Both the position numbers and the translations under genes were made by a program. Below are positions 12,583 through 24,429 of a stretch of DNA of 64,000 nt, one piece after another. Positions within the stretch are counted from its first letter, which is position 1. Every line of letters begins with the position of its first letter. The DNA comes from Owenia fusiformis (lineage: Eukaryota > Annelida > Polychaeta > Sabellida > Oweniidae). The notes beneath the pieces were generated by a model, which was not told the DNA's origin, made no database searches, and saw only the letters and a program-made list of their open reading frames with translations. The stretch covers positions 1,798,001 to 1,862,000 of the forward strand of contig CAIIXF020000009.1 of the NCBI GenBank assembly GCA_903813345.2, written 5' to 3'.

Positions 12583-13071
12583 CCTTTTATATTTCTAAAA
12601 GTCTCAAACAAACTATTTTTCGTATGTGTTCGTAACACCATAACTGGGACATATGTGGTATCAAACATAATGTTTTCAAAATTTAATTTTCTCGAAACAG
12701 TATATATCAACTGTCGAACTGTGAAACTACCTTTTGCTGTTCATCATATACTGGATATATGATATATGCTTTACTTGTTCATGTCTAAACGCACGCGCGC
12801 TTTTTATTGGAACAAAATGAAAAGACACTTTTATACAATAAATACGTGTAGGTCTATCAGTTGGTAAGACAGATATGCGTGATGTGATTAAAACCATATC
12901 GTTTATGTATATACTATAATATCTAGGTCTTATGGATATAACTTCCAATTTCGTATATCCAATACTATGATATATTATTATATTATGATCAATCACTGTA
13001 ACGATATCAAATATGTTCTATATGTTTTCCTCATATTTATAAAACATTGCAAACGATTATATACCAATTCT

Positions 13072-13400
13072 GATAGAGACCCCATACCTCAACTAATAGT
13101 ATATTTGGTTTGATAAAGGATTATAGGATCAATTTCCTTAGGGAGTGAATGAAATGTCCCATTTGCCAGGCAATATGATTTTGCATCTTTAAAAATGCAC
13201 CATTGCATGGGACACTTCATGTCAGGATTTCATCCAATCTAATTTCTATTGAAACTTTATATACAGCTCCATACATGTCAGAGTGCACTACAAGACATTC
13301 ATTTCTTTGGGGACCTAGACTTTTGGGCCATGTCACTCGAACAGAGGTATAATTGCTTCATGTTGCTTCAGGAGTAATCCACAATGTCAATGCATTAAAC
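13072..13400 (+). repeat. Dispersed repeat, copy 2
   Basis: The partner of 8280-8640, in the same orientation, lying just beyond the candidate poly(A) signal of the chitinase gene. Confidence 0.6.
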
Positions 13401-13418
13401 TGGCCATTACTTTAGTCA

Positions 13419-13424
13419 TTTATT
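13419..13424 (-). terminator. Candidate chitinase poly(A) signal
   Basis: TTTATT on the plus strand reads AATAAA on the minus strand, about 170 bases after the chitinase stop codon. This is a plausible 3' UTR length. Confidence 0.45.
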
Positions 13425-13595
13425 AAACAAAGGTTGTTCATTTTAATACTAAGGTTTACGTATATTTTGTAATAAACTATGATTACACATTGAGTATTCT
13501 TCACTGTAAATGATTATTCTTGCAGATACCACATCATAGCTCGCATGTATTGTTCACCGAACACAGGCTCCGTATATGCAAATAGCCTCATTGTT

Positions 13596-16500
13596 TTAAG
13601 AAAATACGAACCCATTCTGACATTCCAAGTTTAAGACAAATCCGTGCAAACAAACAGAGAACCTATGACAATCTTCGGATACTTCAAGACTGCCTTCAGT
13701 TGTGCATTCATTTCGTTCAGTGCTAATTACTTCGGCAATAATCGTGATCTCATCATCGTCGTTATAATTGTCTTGTTTTTCGTTATCGAAACCGTTTGCT
13801 TTTTCTGTTGACAGCACATCGTAATCAGTGGTTGTACTATCCATCGCTTCATGTGTACGATTCGTATTGACGGTCTCATCAATTTGAAAATCAAGGTTAT
13901 CAATGTTCGTTTCTTCTACAATATTTTCTTTGTTGTTAGAATAACCATCGGGTTTATCCGTGGAGTTTTCGCCGTTTGTTATATTGCCATTCGCCGTATC
14001 ACCGCTTGACATATCACTCCTCTCTGAGATATAGTCCTCGCAGTTTCCAGGCTGACAGAGTAACGATGTCGCGTTGAAGTATGTGTCACGTGGGCATTTC
14101 TTCAAGGACGTGACAGTCTCGTTAATGCATTGGAGAAACATGTTACAAGAACCTCTGAATGCAATCCGCATGGTGTCCATACACACTAAAAACAAAATTA
14201 AAACAAACATATTATACAAAATGAACCATAAATATACGAATATAACAGTCGATCACATTATGTTTCAATATTGTTTTTTCCAAATGCTTTTATCTGTCAC
14301 ACATATGCAGTTACCTCAGAAAAGCAATTCTTGCGACATGATAAGTAGTACGTTTATGCGAATCAAAATAATTCCATGACATACGACGTCAAATATGACT
14401 AATTCACAGAACTGTATTTTACCTTTGAATTTTGTCGAGTGCTAATTCTAGGCTAACATCGTGATTTCAATAACAAATACTTACAGCTCCTTTCGTTGCT
14501 ATCAGGATCTTCTTTTGGATTATCAATGGTGTGTGTGTTCCCAAGGTCATCCGTTGTATTACGACTGGTATCTACAGCGCTGTCATATTCGGTTCCTTCA
14601 ATCGCCTTGACTCCCGTCATCAGTTCATGGTCGAGAGATATATTGCATTCAACTCTATCTGGGTGATCGCACATGTATATCCGGTTACTAAATAGCAACC
14701 CAGCCGGGCACTCATGACGTATTCGGGTAGACAAGATACACTCGTAAAATACAGAACAGTTGGTCGGGTCCCTGAATACGCCATCATGAGGACATTGGAA
14801 GTCTAAAAGGAATGATAATCAAATGACAGTTACTTATGTCACCACTAGAAGTAGTGAAATATTACAGTTAGTCTCGAACCTTTTATGGCCGGTTTTCGGC
14901 GGTTGGTGGTCGGAGTTCGGCTGTTAGTGTTTGGCGTTCGGCATCTGTAGCATCATTCCGAATCGGTTGTCGGTATTCATACTTTGTGATTTTGGACTAT
15001 GGTGTCATGTACACAACATTCTGATTATATGCTTTAAATATGATTATCATAATGCAACTTATTTACCATGCGTATCATTCGATTCCAATTCATTCGAATT
15101 ATTAACTTTAGCAACAGCATCAGCATCATCGTCCAACATGCCCAAGTAGGTTTCAGTGTCACAATCAGCTGAGTTCCAGACAAAGTCGCATGCATGTATA
15201 TCAGAATTATAGACTAATCCATGAGGACACGTCATAGCAAGCAGGTTGCCATTCAAACATTCGTAAAATATGCTACAGTTTCTAGCATCGCGGAAGTAAC
15301 CGTCGAACGGGCACACTAATTGTGATTCCACCGTACCTAGAAATGAAGTCGGGTCATCAATTAACGCATTCAAACATCTGAACGATACCGTCTTACCAAA
15401 GGCTTCTCTTTATATATTCGTACCAAATTACATAAATTAGCGATTTCTTAATTATATGCATTGTATATGGTCACGGTTTAAAATGCAAAATTCAGCAAAG
15501 AGTCTACTATAACTGGCAAGGTGTCGATACTTCAAAGCAAATGTATATAATATATTATGCAGTCGCCATTCAGGTTTTGGAGAACACGACTCTAAGATAA
15601 GCAAGCTGTCATTTAAAGTTCGCTCAAAAAAACTAGGCACACTTGCGCTACTCCATTTTTGCACCCGTCGAATTGCTAATGTTTGGATATTAAAGCAAAT
15701 GACCAATGTCATCAATGCCTGACCATATATGGAATTTGAGAAATATTATATTTGAAACATAACCATGCTTTAACAGGCCATTGTGAATCGGTGTCACCTA
15801 ATCAACTAAGGAGGGAAGTGTAATATTTTTACCATTTTGTCTGGGGTCGTCCGGTTGGTCATCAAGTTCAACCGGCTCTGTGTTGTTCCATGTTCCATTA
15901 ACACAATCAAGCACGTTTTCCATGATGTCACATTGTTCAATAGAGGGGTTGAAGTAATATCCTTTCGGGCATTGGAGTTCGTACCGGAAGTTCGTAACGC
16001 ATGCGTAGAACTTGCCGCATTGCTTCGGATGTCTGTATGTGTCGCCCGTGTTACAGTCTTCTTTACCTGGAAATGAATATTTATTACAATAATTTTTGTT
16101 TAAACGTACTTTCTACAAATTTAGTTTAGTTGTTTCATTCTAAAGTTACAAATAACCACATACCAAGTCCCAATAATGCCTTTTTGATCGCATCAACTGG
16201 TTCACTCAACCTTTCCAATGTATTAGGATTTTCACTGTGTTGTTCCGTCAGTTTCTCACGATTGATATCATTGGGCAGACATTCAGGAACATTATACGCA
16301 CTGTCACACTGCTGTGTTTTGCTGTTGTAGACGTGCCCATCAAGGCATTCCATACGGTAACGTATACCTAAGGCACACGGACAAATACATGATGCAACGG
16401 GCTGATACAACATGCTTTGGGCGAATTTTTAAAAATGTATGAATACCGTGAGGATCCTAAACTCAATTACGTTAAATGGACCGATAATGTATCGCAGATA

Positions 16501-19500
16501 CATTTTACAACTATGGCAATCATCATATTGCAAGGATTTCATCAGATAGTGAAATGAATTTATTATTAATGAACTAAAATCGAATACCATGGGCACATAT
16601 ATAGTACACAGAACAGTCCTCTTCGTCCTTTGTATAACCATCTTCGTCACAACGATGCATTTCTGGAAAAATATGTGAATAAACACTTATCATAACATAT
16701 GCCAATTAACTTCATTAATTTAGGTATCAATATGTTGAAACACACAGTAAAACCTGTTAATTCGAACACCCATCTTATATGAACACTTCTCAATATGAAT
16801 GATTTTTCGGCACCATCTTTTATTTACATGGACATCCTTGTTAAGGACTTTTGACTTGTCGCAATTTCGTTCAATTAAGACATTACTGTACTTTGATATA
16901 AAAAATAACTGATTCTGAATTACAATTGGTAAACCATGATTCTTATCGTGTTATGGTTCAACATAGAATGTAGTAGTACAGCGTAAATGTGAAGCAACAT
17001 AGACAATGTCGAATTGAGATCATGTGCTCCTGGAGTGTAACTTACCTCTTAAGGCAGATTCAATGTCCAAATCGGCTTTATCATCACCGAAGTCGGTTTT
17101 GATCTCACTAACATCTTCAACATTCGCTGGTGATGTCGTAAAAGTAGCATTTTCTTCATCTGTGACGCTGCCACGTTTAGTAGTGAATATAGATGTCAGA
17201 ATGTTCTGTGATGGTATCGTTGGATCATTAGAGGGGAGAATTCCAGTACTCGTACACTCTGGTACTTTATATATAAAATCGCATGCTCCTTGTTGTTTAC
17301 TGTATACGTAGCCAAACTTACAGAACATGGCATGAGCAGTCCCGTTGATGCATTCATAGTACTTTCTGCAATCGTGTCTGTCACGGAAATACCCAGTCCC
17401 ACTGCATTTCATATCTGAAAGGAAAATCTTGTCTGCACTGGATTTCACTTTTGTACATATTAATGATTGATGTGTACTTTGTTTGCATTAGTTACCACTG
17501 TAAATTTTGGATTATTCCGTTTGTTTCATGGATATTTATTTCTTGATTTCTATCACCAACATGATTTTTGTTCTCTCTATCACCGCTCTGTCTTACCTGT
17601 ATTAATGCCCGATTGGTATTCACATCCTGGTACCCTAGATGGGTCAACACAATGGCCATGTAGTATGCTAAACGCCAGGTTATCTGGACACGAGAATCTG
17701 TACCTGTTGCCGTTTTCACAAACATAAAATGTCGTACAGTCTCCTTTATCACGGAGAAAACCATTGTAACATTCAGCATCTGCATCTGCATTGAACAAAA
17801 TTTACAACATAAATCGAACTAGAAGTTACTAAGTGATACACATTAAGTTCAACATAACTCTTATATTATACGATTTTAAAACTATAAAGATTTACCAGTT
17901 TTGGGTTGAGGTATAGGTCGAGGTTCTTGCATGTTGTCCGAATCAATCATATTTGGTGGTTCTTCCTCTTGGTATTCCGGTATATCTCCATCGGTAGATA
18001 TTCTCGATGTTCTGTCCGACTCTACATTGTTAGTACTTGTTACAGCATCACCGTTCGAACCATCTTCTGTGCTTTCAGGGAATGTGTCTCGATTATCATA
18101 ACCGTTGTTGTCATAGTCCGAGTAAGTATCGTATTCTTGATATTCTTCATTCATTCCATTCGACCTGTCTTGGCCAGAATAATCTGGCCTGATCTGGTGT
18201 TGGTTAGATTGATCAGGATAAATTGGACTATTTCGATTTGGTATTCTATTCTGATTCAGTCGATCTGGATTCGAATCATCTCTGACCCCTGGTTTGTAAA
18301 ATTCACCCTCGTTGTTAGGAGCTACCGGCGGAGCATGCGCAGAATCACACTCAGGGACATTTGCCGGCCAATCACATGTCTCTTCATGAATATTAAACAC
18401 CAGTCCTCCGTTACATCTTAGCTTGTGACCTATGTTATTGTCACAGTGGTAAAATGCGCTGCAATCATTGAGACTAGGAAAATAACCAGTACCAGGACAG
18501 ACGAAATTATCTGAAACGAGAAGTGAGAAATGACACTTTAAAAAACTACGCACATCAACGACCAATGATGCATACCTGTCAGTTCAATCAACAACCTAAT
18601 ATGGCAATATTATCTAAGCGAAATTGGAGTGCAACATATCGTACCTTCCACCAGTAGTTGTTAAAGCCTAATATTTGTTTTGTATTTCAGATTTAAAAGA
18701 TAAATGGCTTTAGCTAGATCTTTCAAAGTATCATTCTTCTCACGAACGGCAATGTGGCATTGGGATGACAGTAATACATTTACCCAAATCTCGAATCGGT
18801 GGCTCAACTCTATCTTGCGTCCAATCCTTGATATCTCCGTCACCATGATTGCTCTCTTCCCCTCGGCTTTCTGGATGCCTTATATACATACGGCCACCTT
18901 GATCCTTGTCTGAGTCTCCTCTATAACGATCTTGAGATTGACCAGGCCTTTCCCCATAGATATTCAAGGCTTGGTCAGACCCTTCACCGTAGCGATTTTG
19001 AGCTTGGTCATCTGCATGCTGGTCTTGATCTGCTTGTTTTTCCTCATCTTGTGTAACAATGTCCTCTTGTTGGACAGTATGGGTATTGGCTGGTTTTGTT
19101 TTACAATCAACATTTCTTGGATAGTCACACGAGTTTGATCTTTCGTTAAAGAAGAGACCATTTGTGCAACTGAGTTGGTAAACCCTTCCACTTACACATC
19201 TATAGAAACGGTTGCAATCGTCGGGATTAGCAAAATATCCATCAGTTTTACAAATAAATTGATCTTGTGATCCATCTATAAAAGAAATAATCTAGAATAA
19301 TTGTATTGTAAAACAAATTAACCAGAGATGATACAAGTATTTAATTCAGGGATCAAGGTATAACATTCGTAATCAAGGGATGGAGGAAGACAACTGATAT
19401 TTATGATGGCATATTGCTATTTTAATGTACGATACCTATAATCAGGTATAAGTTACTTGCCTTGATCAGAAATGGAGGTTTCAGGTGCACATCCTTCAAC

Positions 19501-22500
19501 AGTACTAGGGTAGGAGCACGTCTGTATTCTTGGGTCAAATACAAACTCAGGGCCACAGTTATAGTTAAACAGTTTGTTATCAAAGCACTGGAAATATTTG
19601 TGGCAGTTATTCGGATCCTTAACCACACCTGGGAAACTGCACTTCTGCCCATCTTCTGTAATTCAACAATGTGGTTCGTGAATATTTGGAAAGGATGGAA
19701 GACAATCTTACAGGAAGAAGGGGTAATTTAAATTTAAATCAACATACTTCCGTTTTTCAGAAGTAGTATGTGAACGAGCTAGAAAGATCTCAAACATTTA
19801 CTATCCTAGTAAACCAAGTAATAAAATTGATGGAAAACATTAACAGATTAAGTGTCCAAGTAAGGTCCAAGTAAGAGAGGAGGGCGTAAGCCTCTATCTT
19901 TCCGAGTCTTGCTTATTGCCAAATAAAAAAAATGCCCACTTTCATTCCTTTGAAGTCATCACACTTACCCCTCTTAACGCGTCTACCAATTGTTCCTTTG
20001 TTGACATCAACAAAATTTATCTGATCAATCTGTTGAAAGAACTCATCAGAGTTGATAATATCATCATCATCGTCTAAAATACGGATTGTTGTGAGGATCT
20101 GCCTGTGACCAGAGTGTACGAACGTATTGCCATGAATCGATGCACCAAATGAATGTACATCATTTAAGGCATCTGCTGTCCCATTTGTGGCTACATTTCT
20201 TGTCGGAATAACTGTAGTTACAACAGATTCAAATACCTCGGTTGTAGTCGAATTGTCATCTATACCACCTTTTGGTTGTTCCTTATCTAATATATAATTT
20301 TTACCCATTCCTGAACTTTCGAGTACATGGGTTAATGATTTGCTATCTGGTTCAGACATCATTCGTTCCATATTCAACTTCACCAAGTAGTTGCCTTTGA
20401 TCTTCTGTGACAGATCATCGATGATGTCATCATTTCCCAAACTATCATGCTCTAGAACTGTCTTCAGTTGGTTTATAAGCGGATACTTAGTTCCATGGCA
20501 ATCACCTTGAAAGTCATCAAGGTCCAGAGACCACACAGCAACTCCTCCAAGATTGTAAGTTCTGGCTAGAATGCCCTGGAAGAGAACAACACAAAACAAA
20601 TTGTGTATACTCCTTAACGAATGCAAGACTATACTTTATATTTTAGTCATGGTCATTGAAAGCGAAAGATTAACATTTAAACAGGAGATATAGCCAAGCG
20701 AAAGATGGAAGATGGGAACCATTTCAAGTTCAAAGTATTGTATAACTTCCATATGCCATAAATATTATATAAACATGTTAACATCGACTTACCTTAATAG
20801 TGATGCTGTCAATATCATCATATCCTACCCATTGGGTACCTTTATAAGCGTACGGTACAGCATGGTCATCACTCCAAACATTGTTCCAACCATCATTTGC
20901 AAACAGCTTACATATCTACACAACACAGTTCATCGATCATAGCAACATAACCTTGTTCAGAATGCAATTACTTTGCAGCGATGTGCAATAAACAGTTTAT
21001 CAAAGATGTGTTCATTAATATAGTTCACTATGTCAATGAAAATATCGGTATCTAAACAAGTTTGGGTCGAAAAGGAATCCCCACTCCGCTTAGTTTTTTC
21101 AACATCACAACACTTATCTTTGATAAAAGCTAACTAGCTAAACATACATGGGAAATGTCGACAATTGATCAAACAACCCTTTTAAGGCAAAACTGTTAAA
21201 GGTTTGAAAGTTCAACGTTTGTGAGAATCAGCTTAACGCAGATGATATAACTCAATAACTCACCTCATAGTATGCAAGGACACCAGGGCTGTTTGTAAAT
21301 GCCCCGGCACTTCCTGGTTTGACTGTTCTGTGTCCCAAATTATGTTTATCCTCGCTTCGAAGGGTCATGGACCGTCCATACGTCGCTACACCAAGAACTA
21401 GCTTCTCACGTGGTATAAATTCAAGAAGGTAGTTTACCACCCAGTGCTGTTAATGGAATATTAGCTTTAATGCGAGAACATTGTTAAAATGTATATAAAA
21501 TGAAACGGATTGCCGGCTTTAAGAAATTGAAAATGTCGGGGTTAATCATATTTTACACATACTAAAGATTAAATAAATGTTTTATTTATTCATGTGTAGC
21601 CGCACCTTCGGACATTATATTTCCGAAATCATCCACTAAATAGTTTTTTTCACTCAAAGCTGCGTTGGTTATTTTAACATAGATATAATATCGAAATAAA
21701 GAAAATCTACAATGCCATTTTTGTGTAAAAATATTACACTCATTCTCAGTCATATCTTGCCTACCATATTGAGCGTGCGTTGGATCCCCTTCTCATTAGA
21801 GTGTGGGAAAACGGGACTATGGTGCCCAGCGAACCATTCCCAAGAGCCATGAAGGTCATAGCACATAGCAATCATCATATCATAGTACCTACAAGAATCG
21901 GAAATAAGACCATAATAAAGCATACTACGATTGAGCTACTGCAGTAACATGGCCGACATTTCCCTTTGTCCGCAATGGGTATGTGTTGAATTCTTATAAA
22001 AACGTTAACTTGGGACATATTGATGGAGTCCTTTATAACGTAATGTTCTTACCTTGATACCTCTGTCAAGTCATATGCGCTTTCGAGAATAAGTTTTGAG
22101 CCTGGTATCGCTGCCGCTAATATGAGCTTCTCCTCTCTATCAACGTCATCAAACGCTCGTCTTAACTCCTATTTTAGATGACATAAACATTTTAAAACAA
22201 AATAAAAACAACAAGTCATGATCCAGACGTTTATCTTTAAAAATTGGTAATACAGGGACATAGATTCAAAATTAGGGTAGCTACATCGAGAGAGATGAGG
22301 TAAAAATCTAGGACGGACATCGGTTGGAGAGCTGCCGTGTCATTCTCATAGCTAGCTGCGTTTATAAAATATCATATTGGGGCGATCAGTTTAAGATTAT
22401 CCCCCCAATTGCGAATTGCGTATAGGCACTCTGTAGGTATAATGAATGCTAAAGGCAAAGTTAAAGATGAAATTCATTTGGAACCGTTATGAAGTAAATA

Positions 22501-23487
22501 AAAAGTCATTGATACCATGCGCAGCAATGCAAGGTACATAGCATCTGTCTCTTATTACCCATGTTTAACCGAGGCAGTCGATGCTCGCGAGTTTTCCAAA
22601 TCTAAATAAGATGCACAAACTGCGCAATCCTTATCACCAGACTACTATGTTAACCCAAGCAAGCGATTTTCTAAATGTAACTACGCACCTTCACAAGTGA
22701 TGTGTATTTTTCCTTGTCATGGAGAGGACTCCCTCTGGTGGCGGGATATTCCCAATCAAGATCCATTCCATCAGTTTTCGTCTGCAATATGAACTCAATC
22801 ACACTTTTGATAAATCTCTCTCGTCTTCTACGTGTGGCAACCATGGCCGAGAACTGCTTTGATCCCATATTCCATCCACCCAGAGAAACGAGGACTTTTA
22901 CTTTCGGATTTAGCTTCTTTAGGCCTACTACTCTTTCCAACATTCCTATAATACTCATTAATTTCAATTAACATGCTTCTTATTTAGAACATTGTTGAAT
23001 AATTACTTTAATCAGCATGTTTGGAAATACAATAATGAACTCATTTTAGCTATTGAAGAACAAATCTTTCAGGTTGACTACAAAATGCATTGAAGCAATC
23101 CCTACAAGCTAATGATGCCAATTATGATGTGCAAGAGTCCCTCGTATCTGCCGTTTCACTTTGGAAGGATAAATACATAGAGGGCGCGACTATTGCGATG
23201 AGTAATACCCTAAACATGCACATATTTAAACCTTGGGGAACGATCAGTAACTATGGGCCTCAAATTGAATAAATTCTTTGTTTTACTTGCGTTACCTTTG
23301 GACCATTCTGTTGAAAGGTCATTCCATTCAAATGGCTTCATTGTATAGTCACTGTCTGATAGTTTGGCAAATGCGTACAGAATGTGAGTGCAGAGATGGG
23401 GATCTATATTCTCAGGAAGGAACTTTGCCTCCCCAGGTCTGTATTGTGACCAGTTCGTAAAGTAGCACATCCGAACTTGTTCGTTTG
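13596..23487 (-). CDS. Secreted GH18 chitinase with CBM14 array
   Basis: An endochitinase that cleaves beta-1,4-GlcNAc polymers outside the cell. Exons on the minus strand: 23487-23296, 22945-22689, 22168-22053, 21888-21765, 21446-21264, 20915-20793, 20575-19969, 19655-19461, 19275-18784, 18510-17896, 17785-17597, 17414-17046, 16662-16588, 16367-16164, 16066-15833, 15336-15067, 14802-14485 and 14185-13596. Phases join to about 1,717 residues. The GH18 domain covers roughly residues 5-375: MCYFTNW, SLGGWN, catalytic DGMDLDWE (residues 123-130, acid Glu130), MCYDLHGSWE and VAVWSLDLDDF. A Ser/Thr/Asp-rich linker ends in RVKR (531-534). Ten six-cysteine CBM14 domains follow, separated by acidic Asn/Thr-rich linkers, then an eleventh with only four cysteines before the stop. 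A 5' exon ending in phase 1 and carrying the signal peptide must exist, but I could not locate it. The exon 8 donor is GC. The family match is secure; the array is unusually long. Confidence 0.92.
22991..23024 (+). repeat. 34-bp direct repeat, copy 1
   Basis: A 34-base word containing aataattactttaatcagc lies in chitinase intron 1 and recurs exactly at 25113-25146 in dehydrogenase intron 1, about 2.1 kb away and in the same orientation. Confidence 0.7.
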
Positions 23488-24429
23488 CTGATAAAGATAA
23501 ATTTTGATTAATTGTTTCAAATGATCGAGCAGAGGGAAATTGTGCCACCCTCTTATATATTGTTGGACTATGTACTACCCCTTACTAATGAGATACAATG
23601 GTCATCCAACATTGGAATAAATGTATGTAGCTTTTAATTGCTGTTCAAAGTCTTCATTATAATGGCGTTTAAGACAAAATTACAAGTTAAAAACATAAAT
23701 TCAAACATTTTGAATTTCTGTATCATGTGAGACATTTAGCCAATTGCAATTTACCACATTCTATGGATTCCGTCGATATATTTGGGGAACCACAACTATA
23801 TGTAATATTGTTTTAATATATTGTAAATATAGGTTTGTGAAATTTAATAAACTATAAATAAAACATATATATATATATATAACACTGTTGTATCAATACC
23901 TAGCGCTTGAGAGAAAATACAGTATGTGCGATTTGTTAATATCCTTTATGAGGTAGGAAACTGGTATTTTCGGGTACTTGTAAACATTTGATGTTTGATG
24001 TTTGTATGACCGAGGATGTATAATGTAAAGTCAATGTACGTCTGGTAAATATATGTGCATTTTCTTAAATTATTGATACAAAATGTACCTTTACATTTAG
24101 ATAAAATATAACTTTAGAGAAGGTAACGATAGTTACTCTAGTGCACAGTCAGACATACTCGATCCTTGAACTTGACATATATGTATAGTATTGAACTCTC
24201 AGGAACCATTTTTTATGCACAGCTTCAAGTATATACTTATAAATAGCCTGATCTTTCGCATATGCCATGTATAGAATATCTTTTAGCTGTCTACTTGACC
24301 TAAATCTGGACGATAACTCCAGCCACTAGATGTGTTAATAAGTCATAACAAAGAAAATTGAACAACCTCAATTTTCTTTGGAAAGTATTTCGTACATTTG
24401 TTCATTATTCAACTCAAAAACTAAACGAG
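23488..24429. other. Divergent interval between chitinase and second dehydrogenase
   Basis: The chitinase (-) and the second dehydrogenase (+) diverge here. A (TA)n run lies at 23866-23880. A minus-strand TATATAAGAG lies near 23555, but no signal-peptide exon follows it. I searched the minus strand for an ATG plus hydrophobic stretch ending in a phase-1 donor and found nothing convincing. The chitinase first exon may lie further upstream. Confidence 0.45.

Larger units (their letters stand above)
12583..13595. other. Convergent intergenic region
   Basis: The region holds the 3' flanks of the first dehydrogenase (+) and the chitinase (-). It contains the second copy of the dispersed repeat (13072-13400). 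I see no coding exon. Confidence 0.6.

Noticed and set aside
23488-23548. Extending the chitinase frame upstream as its N terminus
   Set aside because: The frame has no ATG, and a good acceptor (ttatctttatcag) precedes the conserved domain start, so this is intron.
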